DNA of 7,409 nt from Alistipes sp. (GCA_009774895.1 VSOO01000070.1:1-7409); one strand, 5' to 3'; shown: positions 1 to 7,200, numbered from the stretch's first letter. Made by a program: numbers and translations. Notes: generated from the letters alone by a model not told the origin.

Positions 1-1
1 C

Positions 2-1930
2 CTGGTGCGGCGTGACATGCAGAACATCCTGATCCTCTACGGCGGGCACATGCGCAACGCCCGGCTGGGCGACATCGCCATGCAGCCCGACGCTCCCTTC
101 CTCAGCGCCAGCGTCTACGACGGCAACATCGGCATCATCCCCACGCTGACCACCACCGTATTCAGCCTGACCACGCAGGACGGCAAGCTGCCCGGAGGTT
201 TCGACGCCCTGCTGACCGAGATGGAGAAGTCGCGCCGCTTCGGCTTCACCGAGGGTGAGTTCGAGCGCACGAAGAACGAGCTGATGCGCTACATCGAGAA
301 TCAGTACGCAGCACGCAACGACCGCCGCAACGGCTCCTACGTCACGCCCCTGATCGACAACTTCAAGTTCGGCACCGCCTACTGCGACGCCGAGTACGAA
401 TACCGTCTCGACAGCACGCTGCTCGAAGCCATCTCGCTCGCCGACATCAACATGGCATGGCCCCAGCTCCTGCAACCCCGCAACTGGGTCGTAGTGGTCA
501 ATGCGCCCGAGAAGGAGGGCCTGACGAACCCCACCGAAAGCGACCTGCTGGCCGCGATCGAGCGCTCGCGCAACGCCGAGCTCGAAGCCTATGAGGACAC
601 CGCGGTGAAGGAGCCGCTGATCCCCGCAGACACCCGTCTGAAAGGCTCGGCCGTGAAGAAAGACCAGCACAACGAGGCCTACGGCACGACGGAGTGGACG
701 CTCAAGAACGGCGCACGCATCATCGTGAAACCCACGAAATTCAAGGCCGACGAGGTATACCTGGCAGTCAAGAGCCGCGGCGGTCTGTCGCTGCTGCCCG
801 ACGAGGAGTACTACGCAGCCAAGCTGCTTCCGGGCATCATGCAGATGTCGGGTCTGGGCAAATTCACGGCCACCGACCTGCGCAAGCAGCTCGCCGGCAA
901 GCAGGCGCAGACCGCGCTCACAGTGAACGGCTACAACCACGGCATGTACGGCGAAGCGTCGCCCCGCGACCTGGAGACGCTGCTCCAGCTGGTTTACCTG
1001 AGCTTCACCTCGCCCCGTTTCGACGAAACGGACTACAACACCTACATGACGCAGATGCGCGCCCAGGTTGCGAACATGCTCGCCAACCCCGACTACATCG
1101 TGCAGGACGCATTCAAGGAGACCGTATACGGCAACAACTACCGCGAGCAGATGCTCTCGCCCGAGATCCTGGACGACGTGCGCTTCGAGCAGCTGCGCAC
1201 CGTGTACGACAAGCTCTATACGGGCGCCAACAACTTCACCTTCACGTTCGTGGGCGATGTCGATCCGGCCGTGCTGAAGCCCCTCGTAGAGCGTTACATC
1301 GGCTCGCTGCCCGCCACTAAGAAGACCCTCGACTGGGCCGATGACGGCGTGGCTCCCGTGAAGGGCGTGACGACCAACGACTTCCGCGCCGCCATGTTGC
1401 AGCCCAAAGTCTCGGTATGGTACAACTACTCGGGCGACCTCGACTTCACGATCGAGAACCGTCTGGCGATGAGCTTCCTCGAACAGGTGCTCACTTCGCG
1501 CTACCGCGTGTCGGTCCGCGAAGAGAAGGGCGGCACCTACGGCGTAGGCGTGGGCTCCCTCACCGAGTATGCTCCGAAGAACAGCTACCGCCTGATCATT
1601 CAGTTCGACACCAACGAGCAGATGGCCGACGAACTGATGGAGATCATCGTCGCCGACTTCCGCCGCCTCGCAGCGGAGGGCCCGAAGGCCGAGGAGATGG
1701 AGAACATCCGCGAGTACATGCTCAAGGAGTGGACCAACTCGCTCGAAGAGAACGGCAGCTGGCTGACCAACCTCGACCGCTACTACTCGCTCGGTCTGGA
1801 CTACGTGAACGACTACGAGGAGGCCCTGCGCAATCTCACGGCCGAGGACGTGCGCCTCATGGCCGGCAAGGTGCTCAAGGGCAACAACCTCGCAAACGTA
1901 ATCATGCGTCCGGCAGCCGACGCGGAATAG
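2..1930 (+). CDS. M16 family zinc peptidase (insulinase/pitrilysin-like), C-terminal part, 5' end outside window
   Basis: The reading frame is open from the first complete codon (2-4, CTG) to TAG at 1928-1930. The GTG at 5 is therefore not a real start and the gene begins upstream. About 642 residues are visible of a family that is usually around 900-950 aa in Bacteroidetes two-lobe forms. Residue numbers below count the GTG codon as 1. The first ~200 residues look like the second subdomain of the N-terminal lobe. A second M16 lobe follows, beginning near WTLKNGARIIVKP (231-243), with FTFVGDVDP (413-421) and the family signature REEKGGTYGV (505-514), whose Arg and Tyr contact substrate in pitrilysin-type enzymes. 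The zinc motif HxxEH belongs to the N-terminal lobe and is not visible, so catalytic competence cannot be judged. The likely role is peptide degradation in the periplasm or at the envelope, but the signal peptide region is missing. It has its own terminator and no evident functional link to the CRISPR locus. Confidence 0.85.
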   Translation: MVRRDMQNILILYGGHMRNARLGDIAMQPDAPFLSASVYDGNIGIIPTLTTTVFSLTTQDGKLPGGFDALLTEMEKSRRFGFTEGEFERTKNELMRYIENQYAARNDRRNGSYVTPLIDNFKFGTAYCDAEYEYRLDSTLLEAISLADINMAWPQLLQPRNWVVVVNAPEKEGLTNPTESDLLAAIERSRNAELEAYEDTAVKEPLIPADTRLKGSAVKKDQHNEAYGTTEWTLKNGARIIVKPTKFKADEVYLAVKSRGGLSLLPDEEYYAAKLLPGIMQMSGLGKFTATDLRKQLAGKQAQTALTVNGYNHGMYGEASPRDLETLLQLVYLSFTSPRFDETDYNTYMTQMRAQVANMLANPDYIVQDAFKETVYGNNYREQMLSPEILDDVRFEQLRTVYDKLYTGANNFTFTFVGDVDPAVLKPLVERYIGSLPATKKTLDWADDGVAPVKGVTTNDFRAAMLQPKVSVWYNYSGDLDFTIENRLAMSFLEQVLTSRYRVSVREEKGGTYGVGVGSLTEYAPKNSYRLIIQFDTNEQMADELMEIIVADFRRLAAEGPKAEEMENIREYMLKEWTNSLEENGSWLTNLDRYYSLGLDYVNDYEEALRNLTAEDVRLMAGKVLKGNNLANVIMRPAADAE

Positions 1931-1935
1931 ACACC

Positions 1936-1953
1936 CGGCCGTCGTGACGGCCG
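1936..1953 (+). repeat. Small hairpin just after the M16 gene
   Basis: Positions 1936-1943 and 1946-1953 form an 8-nt perfect inverted repeat (arms CGGCCGTC and GACGGCCG) around a 2-nt centre. In RNA the innermost pair would open to give a tetraloop. It lies 5 nt after the stop codon and 9 nt before the larger terminator palindrome. No U-tract follows it, so it is more likely a 3'-end stabilising hairpin than a terminator itself. Confidence 0.6.
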
Positions 1954-1962
1954 CACAGGCAG

Positions 1963-2003
1963 CGGGCCCCTTCCGAACGTTCGGAAGGGGCCCGTTCTGT
2001 TTT
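1963..2003 (+). terminator. Rho-independent terminator of the M16 gene
   Basis: Positions 1963-1978 and 1979-1994 are exact reverse complements, giving a 32-nt perfect palindrome that would fold as a roughly 14-bp GC-rich stem with a tight loop. It is followed by TTCTGTTTT (1995-2003), a U-rich tail on the plus strand. It sits 32 nt after the M16 stop codon. Because it is symmetric it could also hinder transcription from the other strand, but no comparable A-tract lies on the left side, so plus-strand termination is the better call. Confidence 0.88.
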
Positions 2004-2035
2004 CCGCTCCGAGGCTCCGCTCCCGCACGACGGAA

Positions 2036-2075
2036 GCCGGCGCAAGACCGCCCCTGCGCCCGCGGAAGCGCCGGC
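2036..2075. repeat. GC-rich nested inverted repeat in otherwise gene-free spacer
   Basis: GCCGGCGC (2036-2043) is the exact reverse complement of GCGCCGGC (2068-2075). Inside the 24-nt loop a second pair, CCGC (2048-2051) and GCGG (2062-2065), can stack on the first. No U-tract follows on either side. The rest of the interval 2004-2128 shows no supportable gene, promoter or RNA, only short GCTCC reiterations at 2006-2023. The element could be a structural hairpin, a decayed repeat, or chance in GC-rich sequence. Confidence 0.4.
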
Positions 2076-2128
2076 AGCTCCTCTGTCCGCCTTGCACACA
2101 ACCACTCGAACAGTTACCTATTGTAAAG

Positions 2129-2157
2129 AAAAAAGTCCCCACGGAGTACGCGGGGAC
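2129..2157 (-). terminator. tracrRNA rho-independent terminator
   Basis: Read on the minus strand, GTCCCC (2157-2152) pairs with GGGGAC (2140-2135), with an inner 2-bp CG/CG extension past an A-C mismatch. TTTTTT follows directly (2134-2129), and after one C there are three more T (2127-2125). This is a standard intrinsic terminator and forms the 3' end of the tracrRNA. Confidence 0.88.
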
Positions 2158-2219
2158 ACAGGTGTCAAAACCTTCGGCCTATAGCCTTATTGTGGTAAGA
2201 TGTAGTTTGTAATTCTTAC
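2129..2219 (-). ncRNA. tracrRNA of the type II-C CRISPR system
   Basis: This is a roughly 90-nt RNA on the minus strand, divergent from cas9. Its 5' part is the anti-repeat. Tracr AAACTACATC (2208-2199) and ACCACAA (2196-2190) are exact complements of positions 11-20 and 2-8 of the CRISPR repeat at 7324-7359. The two helices are separated by a UU/UU internal loop (2198-2197). After the anti-repeat comes the nexus-like AAGGCTATAGGCCGAAGG (2188-2171), then a small AGGT/ACCT hairpin (2173-2160), then the terminator stem and U-run. The predicted 5' end at about 2220-2217 comes from the TATATTTG promoter element and is not measured. In this family the RNA pairs with crRNA repeats, supports RNase III maturation and is bound by Cas9. 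The complementarity to the repeat in the same window makes the identification strong; the exact ends are estimates. Confidence 0.9.
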
Positions 2220-2227
2220 GATACAAA
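2189..2227 (+). repeat. Degenerate CRISPR repeat copy that supplies the anti-repeat
   Basis: Read on the plus strand, this 39-nt stretch aligns end to end with the 36-nt array repeat, with 28 of 36 positions identical and a 3-nt insertion (2217-2219). Matching blocks are repeat positions 2-8, 11-20, 22-24 and 29-35; the last block is GATACAA at 2220-2226. It has the same orientation as the array repeat. Similarity extends well beyond the part needed for tracr pairing, which suggests the tracrRNA gene descends from an inserted or relocated array repeat. Confidence 0.75.
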
Positions 2228-2254
2228 TATAGACTAAAATTCGGATTTTTACAA
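2224..2254 (-). promoter_or_regulatory. tracrRNA promoter, Bacteroidetes -33/-7 type
   Basis: On the minus strand TATATTTG (2231-2224) is an exact match to the Bacteroidetes -7 consensus TAnnTTTG. TTG (2254-2252) lies 20 nt upstream, which is a suitable spacing for the -33 element of the primary sigma factor in this phylum. Transcription would begin at about 2220-2217, just in front of the anti-repeat. The right part of the -7 box falls in the decayed repeat copy. Confidence 0.75.
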
Positions 2255-2263
2255 CTTTTTATT

Positions 2264-2280
2264 TAATTTTACGAAAAATT
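2264..2280 (+). promoter_or_regulatory. Candidate cas9 promoter/operator region
   Basis: The AT-rich stretch between the tracr promoter and cas9 (about 2228-2289) must hold the operon promoter if the operon has its own. The best plus-strand -7 candidate is TAATTTTA (2264-2271), 7 of 8 to TAnnTTTG, without a convincing TTG at the right distance. It overlaps an inverted repeat, AATTTT (2265-2270) and AAAATT (2275-2280), separated by 4 nt. Such AT-rich symmetry is common by chance, so this is only a candidate. Confidence 0.3.
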
Positions 2281-2289
2281 GAAGCGTAT

Positions 2290-5200
2290 ATGACGAAAAC
2301 ATTGGGATTGGACCTCGGCACGAACTCGATCGGCTGGGCGATCGTGGAGCGAGACGACAACGACGGCCGCTGCCGGCTGCTCGATCGGGGCGTAGACCTC
2401 TTCCAGGAGGGCGTGGCACGCGAAAAGAACAACGAGAAGCCGGCCGTGCAGGACCGGACGGAGGCGCGTGCATTGCGACGCCACTACTTCCGCCGCAGAA
2501 TCCGCAAGATCGAACTGCTCGGGCTGCTCGTGAAATACGACCTCTGTCCGCCGCTGAGCCGCGACCAGCTGCACGCATGGCGCAGCCGCAAACGCTACCC
2601 GCTGGACGAGGAGTTCCTGCGCTGGCAGCGCACGGACGACGCCGCGGGCCGCAATCCCTACCACGACCGCAACCGGGCGCTGAGCGAAACGCTCGACCTC
2701 GACGACCGCGCCGACCGTCATGCGCTCGGCCGTGCGCTCTACCACCTGGCCCAGCGCCGCGGCTTCCTGAGCAACCGCAAGCAGGCCGGCGCCGAGAGCG
2801 AGGACGGCACGGTCAAGCAGGGGATCAGCGACCTGTCGGAGGCCATGCGCAAGGCCGGATGCGAGTACCTCGGGCAGTACTTCCACACGCTCTACCTGCG
2901 CAAGGAGAAGATCCGCACGCACTACACGGCACGCAACGAACATTTTCTGGCCGAATTCCGGGCCATTTGCGAAAAGCAGCAGCTGCCCGGGGAGTGGCGC
3001 GAAGCGCTGCACCGCGCCATCTTCTACCAGCGGCCGCTCAAATCGCAGAAGGGACAGGTGGGCAGGTGCACGTTCGAGAAGAAGAAGTCGCGATGTCCGG
3101 CATCGCATCCGCGCTTCGAGGAGTTCCGCATGCGCTCGTTCATCAACAACATCCGCATCGCGGGCCCCGGCGACGAGGAGCCGCGGCCGCTGCGGACCGA
3201 CGAAATCGAACGCATCCGTCCGCTCTTTCTGCGCAAGAGCAAGCCCCACTTCGACTTCGCGGAGCTTGCGGCCAAACTCGCCGGCAAGGGCAACTTCGCC
3301 TGCAAGGGCGACCGCAACGAGGCACCCTACCGATTCAACTTCCCGCGTACGACGACCGTGTCGGGCTGTCCGGTCACGGCGGCGCTCATCGCGCTTTTCG
3401 GCGACGACTGGCAGGCCGCGCTCCGCAGCCGCTACACGCTCGCTGCGGACAAGAGCGACGACCGCATCGTGAACGACATTTGGCATGCGCTCTTCTCGTT
3501 CGACGACGAGGAGCGCCTGCGCGACTGGGCGCGCACGAAACTCGGCCTGAGCGAAGACGAGGCGCAGCACTTCGCCGCCATCCGGCTGCCGCAGGACTAT
3601 GCCTCGCTCAGCCTCAACGCCATAGACAAGATCCTGCCCGGACTGCGGGCGGGACTCCGCTACGACGAGGCGGTCTTCATGGCCAACATGCAGGCCGTAG
3701 TGCCCGACGACGTGCGCGACGACGCGACGAAGCTGGAGCGGATCGGCACCGACATCGCGGTGCTGCTCGAAGATTTCGGCCGCAACCCGCTCAATGCCCG
3801 CACGACCAAAGAACAGTGCGTCCGCGACTACCTGCGCAATTGCTGCGGCATCGACGACAGGCACCTGGACCGCATGTACCATCCCTCGATGATCGAGACC
3901 TACCGCGCGGCGCTGCCCGACGCCGCGGGCATCCTGCGCTTGGGGTCGCCGCGCACCGACTCGATCCGCAATCCGATGGCCATGCGGGCCCTCTTCCGCC
4001 TGCGCATCCTGCTCAACACCCTGCTGCGCCAGGGCAAGATCGACCGCACGACGAAGATCAACATCGAATTCTCGCGCAACCTGCACGACGCCAACCCTCG
4101 CAAGGCATTCGAACAATACCGGCGCGACCGCGAAGCGGAAAACCGCAAGTATGCCGACGAGCTGCGCACGCAGTACGCGGACGCCACGGGCCGCACGATC
4201 GAACCGACCGAGACGGACATCCTGAAATTCCGCCTGTGGAAGGAGCAGCAGCACCGCTGCATCTACACGGGAAAGCAAATCGGAATCGCCGACTTCATCG
4301 GATCGAATCCCCGTTTCGACATCGAGCACACCGTGCCCCGGTCACGCGGCGGCGACGACTCGCAGAAGAACAAGACGCTGTGCGACTGCCGCTACAACCG
4401 CGAGGTCAAACGCGCCAAGTTGCCGTCGGAACTCGCCGACGCACAGGCCATCGGGGCGCGCATCGAGGAGCTCGGATGGCGGAAGCGCATCGACGAACTG
4501 GAAAAACAGATTGGCAACCAAATCCGCAAGAGCAAAAACGCCTCGACCAAACAGGAAAAGGACTTCGCAATCCAACGGCGCCACTACCTGAAAATGCAGC
4601 TCGACTACTGGAAAGGAAAGTACGAGCGCTTTACGATGACCGAGGTGCCCGACGGTTTCAGCAACCGCCAGGGCGTAGACATAGGCATCATCGGGCGCTA
4701 TGCGCGGCTCTACCTCAAGAGCGTTTTCGAGCGGATCTACACCGTCAAGGGTGCTACGACCGACGCCTTCCGCAAAATGTGGGGATTGCAGGAGGAGTAT
4801 GCAAAGAAAGAACGCGTGAACCACGTCCACCACTGCATCGACGCCATCACCATCGCCTGCATCGGTCGCACGGAGTACGACCGATGGGCGCAATACAAGG
4901 CAGAAGACGAGAACTACCGATTCGGTCGGGGCGACCGGCCGTTATTCGTGAAGCCGTGGCCGACCTTCACCGAGGATGTCCTGGCCGTTGCCGAGGGGCT
5001 GCTCGTAGCCCACCACACGCCCGACAACATGGGCAAGCAGAGTCGCCGCAAGCTGCGCGTGCGCGGCAGAATCCGCCGCGGCACCGACGGCAAGCCCCTC
5101 TACGCCCAGGGCGACACGGCGCGCGGCGTGCTGCACCAGCAGACTTTCTACGGAGCCATCCGCCGGGAGGACGAGGTGAAATACGTCGTGCGCAAGTCGC

Positions 5201-5976
5201 TCGACCAGTTGCAGGAGAGCGACGTGGCGAAAATCGTGGACGACGCGGTGCGCAAGCGCGTAGAGAAGGCCGTTGCCGACGTAGGGTTCAAGACGGCGAC
5301 CAACACCGCGGAGCACACGATCTGGATGAACGAGGAGAAGGGGGTGCCGATCCGCAAGGTGCGCATCTACACGCCGAGCGTCACGCAGCCCATCCACCTC
5401 AAACGGCACCGCGACCTCTCGGACAAGGAGTACAAGCAGGAGTACCACGTGGCCAACGACGGCAACTACTGCATGGCGATCTACGAGGGCACCGACCGCC
5501 GCGGCAAGACCAAACGTTCGTTCGAACTGGTCAGCAACCTGGAGGCCGCCCGCTACTTCCGGCGCAGCGCCGACCGTGCGGCCCGCCCCGACCTGGTGCC
5601 GCAGTCCGATGCGGACGGCTATCCGCTCAAGTGCATCCTCCGGCCCGGAACGATGGTGCTCTTCTACGAGAATTCGCCCGCAGAGCTCTACGAATGCACG
5701 CCGCAGGAACTGACGAGAAGGTTGTACAAAGTTACAGGATTGAGCATTTTGAGAGTTCAAAAGAAATGGGAGTACGGTGCAATTACCCTCAAACACCATC
5801 AGGAAGCCCGTCCCGCCGGCGAACTGAAGGCGAAAAACGGCGAATGGAAAACGGGAGAAGCATACCGGCCCGTAATCGGAATGTATCATACCCAACTCAG
5901 AGCCTATGTCGAAGGCTACGACTTCACGCTCTCCGTCACGGGTGAAATCGAATTCAAACACCGACCGTCATGCTGA
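2290..5976 (+). CDS. cas9: Cas9, type II-C CRISPR RNA-guided endonuclease
   Basis: The effector nuclease: with crRNA and tracrRNA it cuts both strands of matching DNA next to a PAM. The protein has 1228 residues, within the usual II-C range. RuvC-I is GLDLGTNSIGWAIV (6-19) with catalytic Asp8. The Arg-rich bridge helix spans about 58-76. HLAQRRGFLSNRK (152-164) and FYQRPLKSQKGQVGRCTFE (245-263) are typical II-C recognition-lobe segments. RuvC-II is KINIEFSRN (589-597) with Glu593. HNH runs about 650-710, with FDIEHTVPRS (676-685, His680) and Asn703 matching the family's catalytic His and Asn. RuvC-III is HHCIDAITIA (847-856) with His848 and Asp851. The PAM-interacting region is about 1050-1228. 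All nuclease residues appear intact, so it should be active. The ATG at 2290 is chosen because RuvC-I begins 5 residues later. There is no clear Shine-Dalgarno, as is usual in Bacteroidetes. The stop overlaps the cas1 start by 7 nt. Codons 1143-1168 (about 5716-5793) are much more AT-rich than the rest. PAM specificity cannot be read from the sequence. Confidence 0.97.
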   Translation: MTKTLGLDLGTNSIGWAIVERDDNDGRCRLLDRGVDLFQEGVAREKNNEKPAVQDRTEARALRRHYFRRRIRKIELLGLLVKYDLCPPLSRDQLHAWRSRKRYPLDEEFLRWQRTDDAAGRNPYHDRNRALSETLDLDDRADRHALGRALYHLAQRRGFLSNRKQAGAESEDGTVKQGISDLSEAMRKAGCEYLGQYFHTLYLRKEKIRTHYTARNEHFLAEFRAICEKQQLPGEWREALHRAIFYQRPLKSQKGQVGRCTFEKKKSRCPASHPRFEEFRMRSFINNIRIAGPGDEEPRPLRTDEIERIRPLFLRKSKPHFDFAELAAKLAGKGNFACKGDRNEAPYRFNFPRTTTVSGCPVTAALIALFGDDWQAALRSRYTLAADKSDDRIVNDIWHALFSFDDEERLRDWARTKLGLSEDEAQHFAAIRLPQDYASLSLNAIDKILPGLRAGLRYDEAVFMANMQAVVPDDVRDDATKLERIGTDIAVLLEDFGRNPLNARTTKEQCVRDYLRNCCGIDDRHLDRMYHPSMIETYRAALPDAAGILRLGSPRTDSIRNPMAMRALFRLRILLNTLLRQGKIDRTTKINIEFSRNLHDANPRKAFEQYRRDREAENRKYADELRTQYADATGRTIEPTETDILKFRLWKEQQHRCIYTGKQIGIADFIGSNPRFDIEHTVPRSRGGDDSQKNKTLCDCRYNREVKRAKLPSELADAQAIGARIEELGWRKRIDELEKQIGNQIRKSKNASTKQEKDFAIQRRHYLKMQLDYWKGKYERFTMTEVPDGFSNRQGVDIGIIGRYARLYLKSVFERIYTVKGATTDAFRKMWGLQEEYAKKERVNHVHHCIDAITIACIGRTEYDRWAQYKAEDENYRFGRGDRPLFVKPWPTFTEDVLAVAEGLLVAHHTPDNMGKQSRRKLRVRGRIRRGTDGKPLYAQGDTARGVLHQQTFYGAIRREDEVKYVVRKSLDQLQESDVAKIVDDAVRKRVEKAVADVGFKTATNTAEHTIWMNEEKGVPIRKVRIYTPSVTQPIHLKRHRDLSDKEYKQEYHVANDGNYCMAIYEGTDRRGKTKRSFELVSNLEAARYFRRSADRAARPDLVPQSDADGYPLKCILRPGTMVLFYENSPAELYECTPQELTRRLYKVTGLSILRVQKKWEYGAITLKHHQEARPAGELKAKNGEWKTGEAYRPVIGMYHTQLRAYVEGYDFTLSVTGEIEFKHRPSC

Positions 5977-6857
5977 AACGTGCGCTCTTTTTCTCCACCC
6001 CCTTCTGCCTGAGCCTAAAGGACAATCAGATGATCGTCCACACGAAGGAGGCGCCCGGCCAGCAGAAACGCATCCCGATCGAGGACATCGGCTTCGTGGT
6101 GCTCGAACACCAGCAGACCACCCTTACCCTGCCGCTGCTGAACGCACTGTCGGACCACAACGTCGCGGTGATCCTCTGCGGGGGCGACCGCATGCCCAAC
6201 GCCATGCTCCTCAACCTCGATTCGAACCGGACACAGGGTGAGAACTACCGGGCGCAGATCGAGGCGAGCGAACCGCTGAAAAAGGGGCTCTGGCGGCAGA
6301 TCGTAGAAGCCAAAATCCGCAACCAGGCCGCCCTGCTGCACAAACTGGGCAAGGACGGCAACCTGCTCAAACCTTGCTACATGAACGTCAAAAGCGGCGA
6401 TGCGGACAACCGCGAAGGCGTGGCGGCGAAGCTCTATTGGGCCGAGCTTTTCGGCAGCGGCTTCGTGCGTGCACGCGAAGGCGCCGCACCGAACAGCCTG
6501 CTCAACTACGGCTACACGATTCTGCGCGCCGCCGTGGCACGCTCCCTCATGGGCTCGGGGCTCTTTCCTGCATTCGGAGTGTTTCACCGCAACCGCTACA
6601 CCGCCTTTCCGCTGGCCGACGACCTGATGGAGCCGTACAGGCCCTACGTGGACGAACGGGTCTACGGACTCCACGCCGCAGGACATTCGGAGCTGACGCG
6701 CGAAGCGAAAGGCGAGCTGCTGCGGCTGCTCTTCGCCGACACCCGGTTCGACAAGGTGGTGCGGCCGCTCGACGTGGGTCTGACCCTCACTTCGGCATCG
6801 CTCGCGAGGTGCTTCGCGGGCACGGCGAAAAAACTCGCGTTCCCCCTGTTGGAATAG
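5970..6857 (+). CDS. cas1: Cas1, CRISPR integrase (type II)
   Basis: The catalytic subunit of the Cas1-Cas2 complex that inserts new spacers at the leader-side repeat. The 295 residues are a normal length for type II Cas1. The N-terminal beta-rich domain spans about 1-90. The helical catalytic domain carries the three metal ligands expected for the family: Glu149 in DNREGVAAKLYW (146-157), His206 in FGVFHRNRYTAFPLADD (202-218), and Glu221 in DLMEPYRP (218-225). NSLLNYGYTILRAAVAR (175-191) is another hallmark segment. The ATG lies inside the last codons of cas9 (overlap 5970-5976, ATGCTGA), which implies translational coupling. It ends 4 nt before cas2. GC content and codon use match the flanking M16 gene, so there is no sign of very recent transfer. 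No csn2 or cas4 follows, which fits subtype II-C. Confidence 0.96.
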   Translation: MLKRALFFSTPFCLSLKDNQMIVHTKEAPGQQKRIPIEDIGFVVLEHQQTTLTLPLLNALSDHNVAVILCGGDRMPNAMLLNLDSNRTQGENYRAQIEASEPLKKGLWRQIVEAKIRNQAALLHKLGKDGNLLKPCYMNVKSGDADNREGVAAKLYWAELFGSGFVRAREGAAPNSLLNYGYTILRAAVARSLMGSGLFPAFGVFHRNRYTAFPLADDLMEPYRPYVDERVYGLHAAGHSELTREAKGELLRLLFADTRFDKVVRPLDVGLTLTSASLARCFAGTAKKLAFPLLE

Positions 6858-6861
6858 AACC

Positions 6862-7200
6862 ATGTCGGAATTACGTCTGAATGCTTATCGGATCATGTGG
6901 CTGTTCGTTTTTTTCGATCTGCCGACCAACACCAAAACCGAGCGGCGCCACGCGGCGCAGTTTCGCAAGGCACTGGAGAAGGACGGCTTCACGATGATGC
7001 AGTACTCGGTTTACGTGCGCCACTGCCCCTCGAAAGAGAACCTGGAGGTGCACATGAAACGGGTGCGCAGGTCGATGCCTCCGTCGGGGTTCACCAGCCT
7101 GCTGGCCGTTACGGACAAGCAATACGGCGACATGAAGAATTTCTGGGGTCCGGTCGAGCGCGCACGGCCCGAAACGCCGCAACAATTGGAATTTTTTTGA
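6862..7200 (+). CDS. cas2: Cas2, CRISPR adaptation protein
   Basis: The structural partner of Cas1 in spacer integration; it forms a small ferredoxin-fold dimer. The protein has 112 residues, slightly long because of a short N-terminal extension before the first strand. MWLFVFFDLPTNTKTERR (12-29) contains the conserved Asp19 at the end of strand 1, and FRKALEKDGFTMMQYSVYVR (35-54) is the classic helix-turn-strand segment. The C-terminus, PQQLEFF (106-112), is the type of tail that completes the dimer sheet. Translation could also start at Met12, but the ATG at 6862, 4 nt after the cas1 stop, fits the operon better. The TGA at 7198-7200 directly abuts the TATATTTG element of the leader, so the gene ends exactly where the array control region begins. 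Confidence 0.95.
   Translation: MSELRLNAYRIMWLFVFFDLPTNTKTERRHAAQFRKALEKDGFTMMQYSVYVRHCPSKENLEVHMKRVRRSMPPSGFTSLLAVTDKQYGDMKNFWGPVERARPETPQQLEFF

Noticed and set aside
2..600. Catalytic zinc motif HxxEH in the M16 fragment
   Set aside because: Not present in the visible residues; it would lie in the N-terminal lobe upstream of the window, so its absence says nothing about activity.
1930..2289. Insertion sequence or attachment site at the edge of the CRISPR locus
   Set aside because: No transposase remnant, no terminal inverted repeats with target duplication, and no tRNA gene were seen; the inverted repeats present are explained as terminators or isolated hairpins.
2269..4329. Long minus-strand open frame (686 codons) opposite cas9
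   Set aside because: It is antisense to a confidently identified Cas9, consists of low-complexity Arg/Val/Ala/Leu-rich sequence, and shows no recognisable motif. Long antisense frames are expected in GC-rich genes.
2577..5945. Plus-strand open frame of 1122 codons in another frame over cas9
   Set aside because: The translation is a Pro/Arg/Ala-rich shadow without domains; the Cas9 frame explains the same DNA with conserved catalytic motifs.
6015..6863. Minus-strand open frame opposite cas1
   Set aside because: It is a complement of the conserved cas1 codons, with no motif and no start context.
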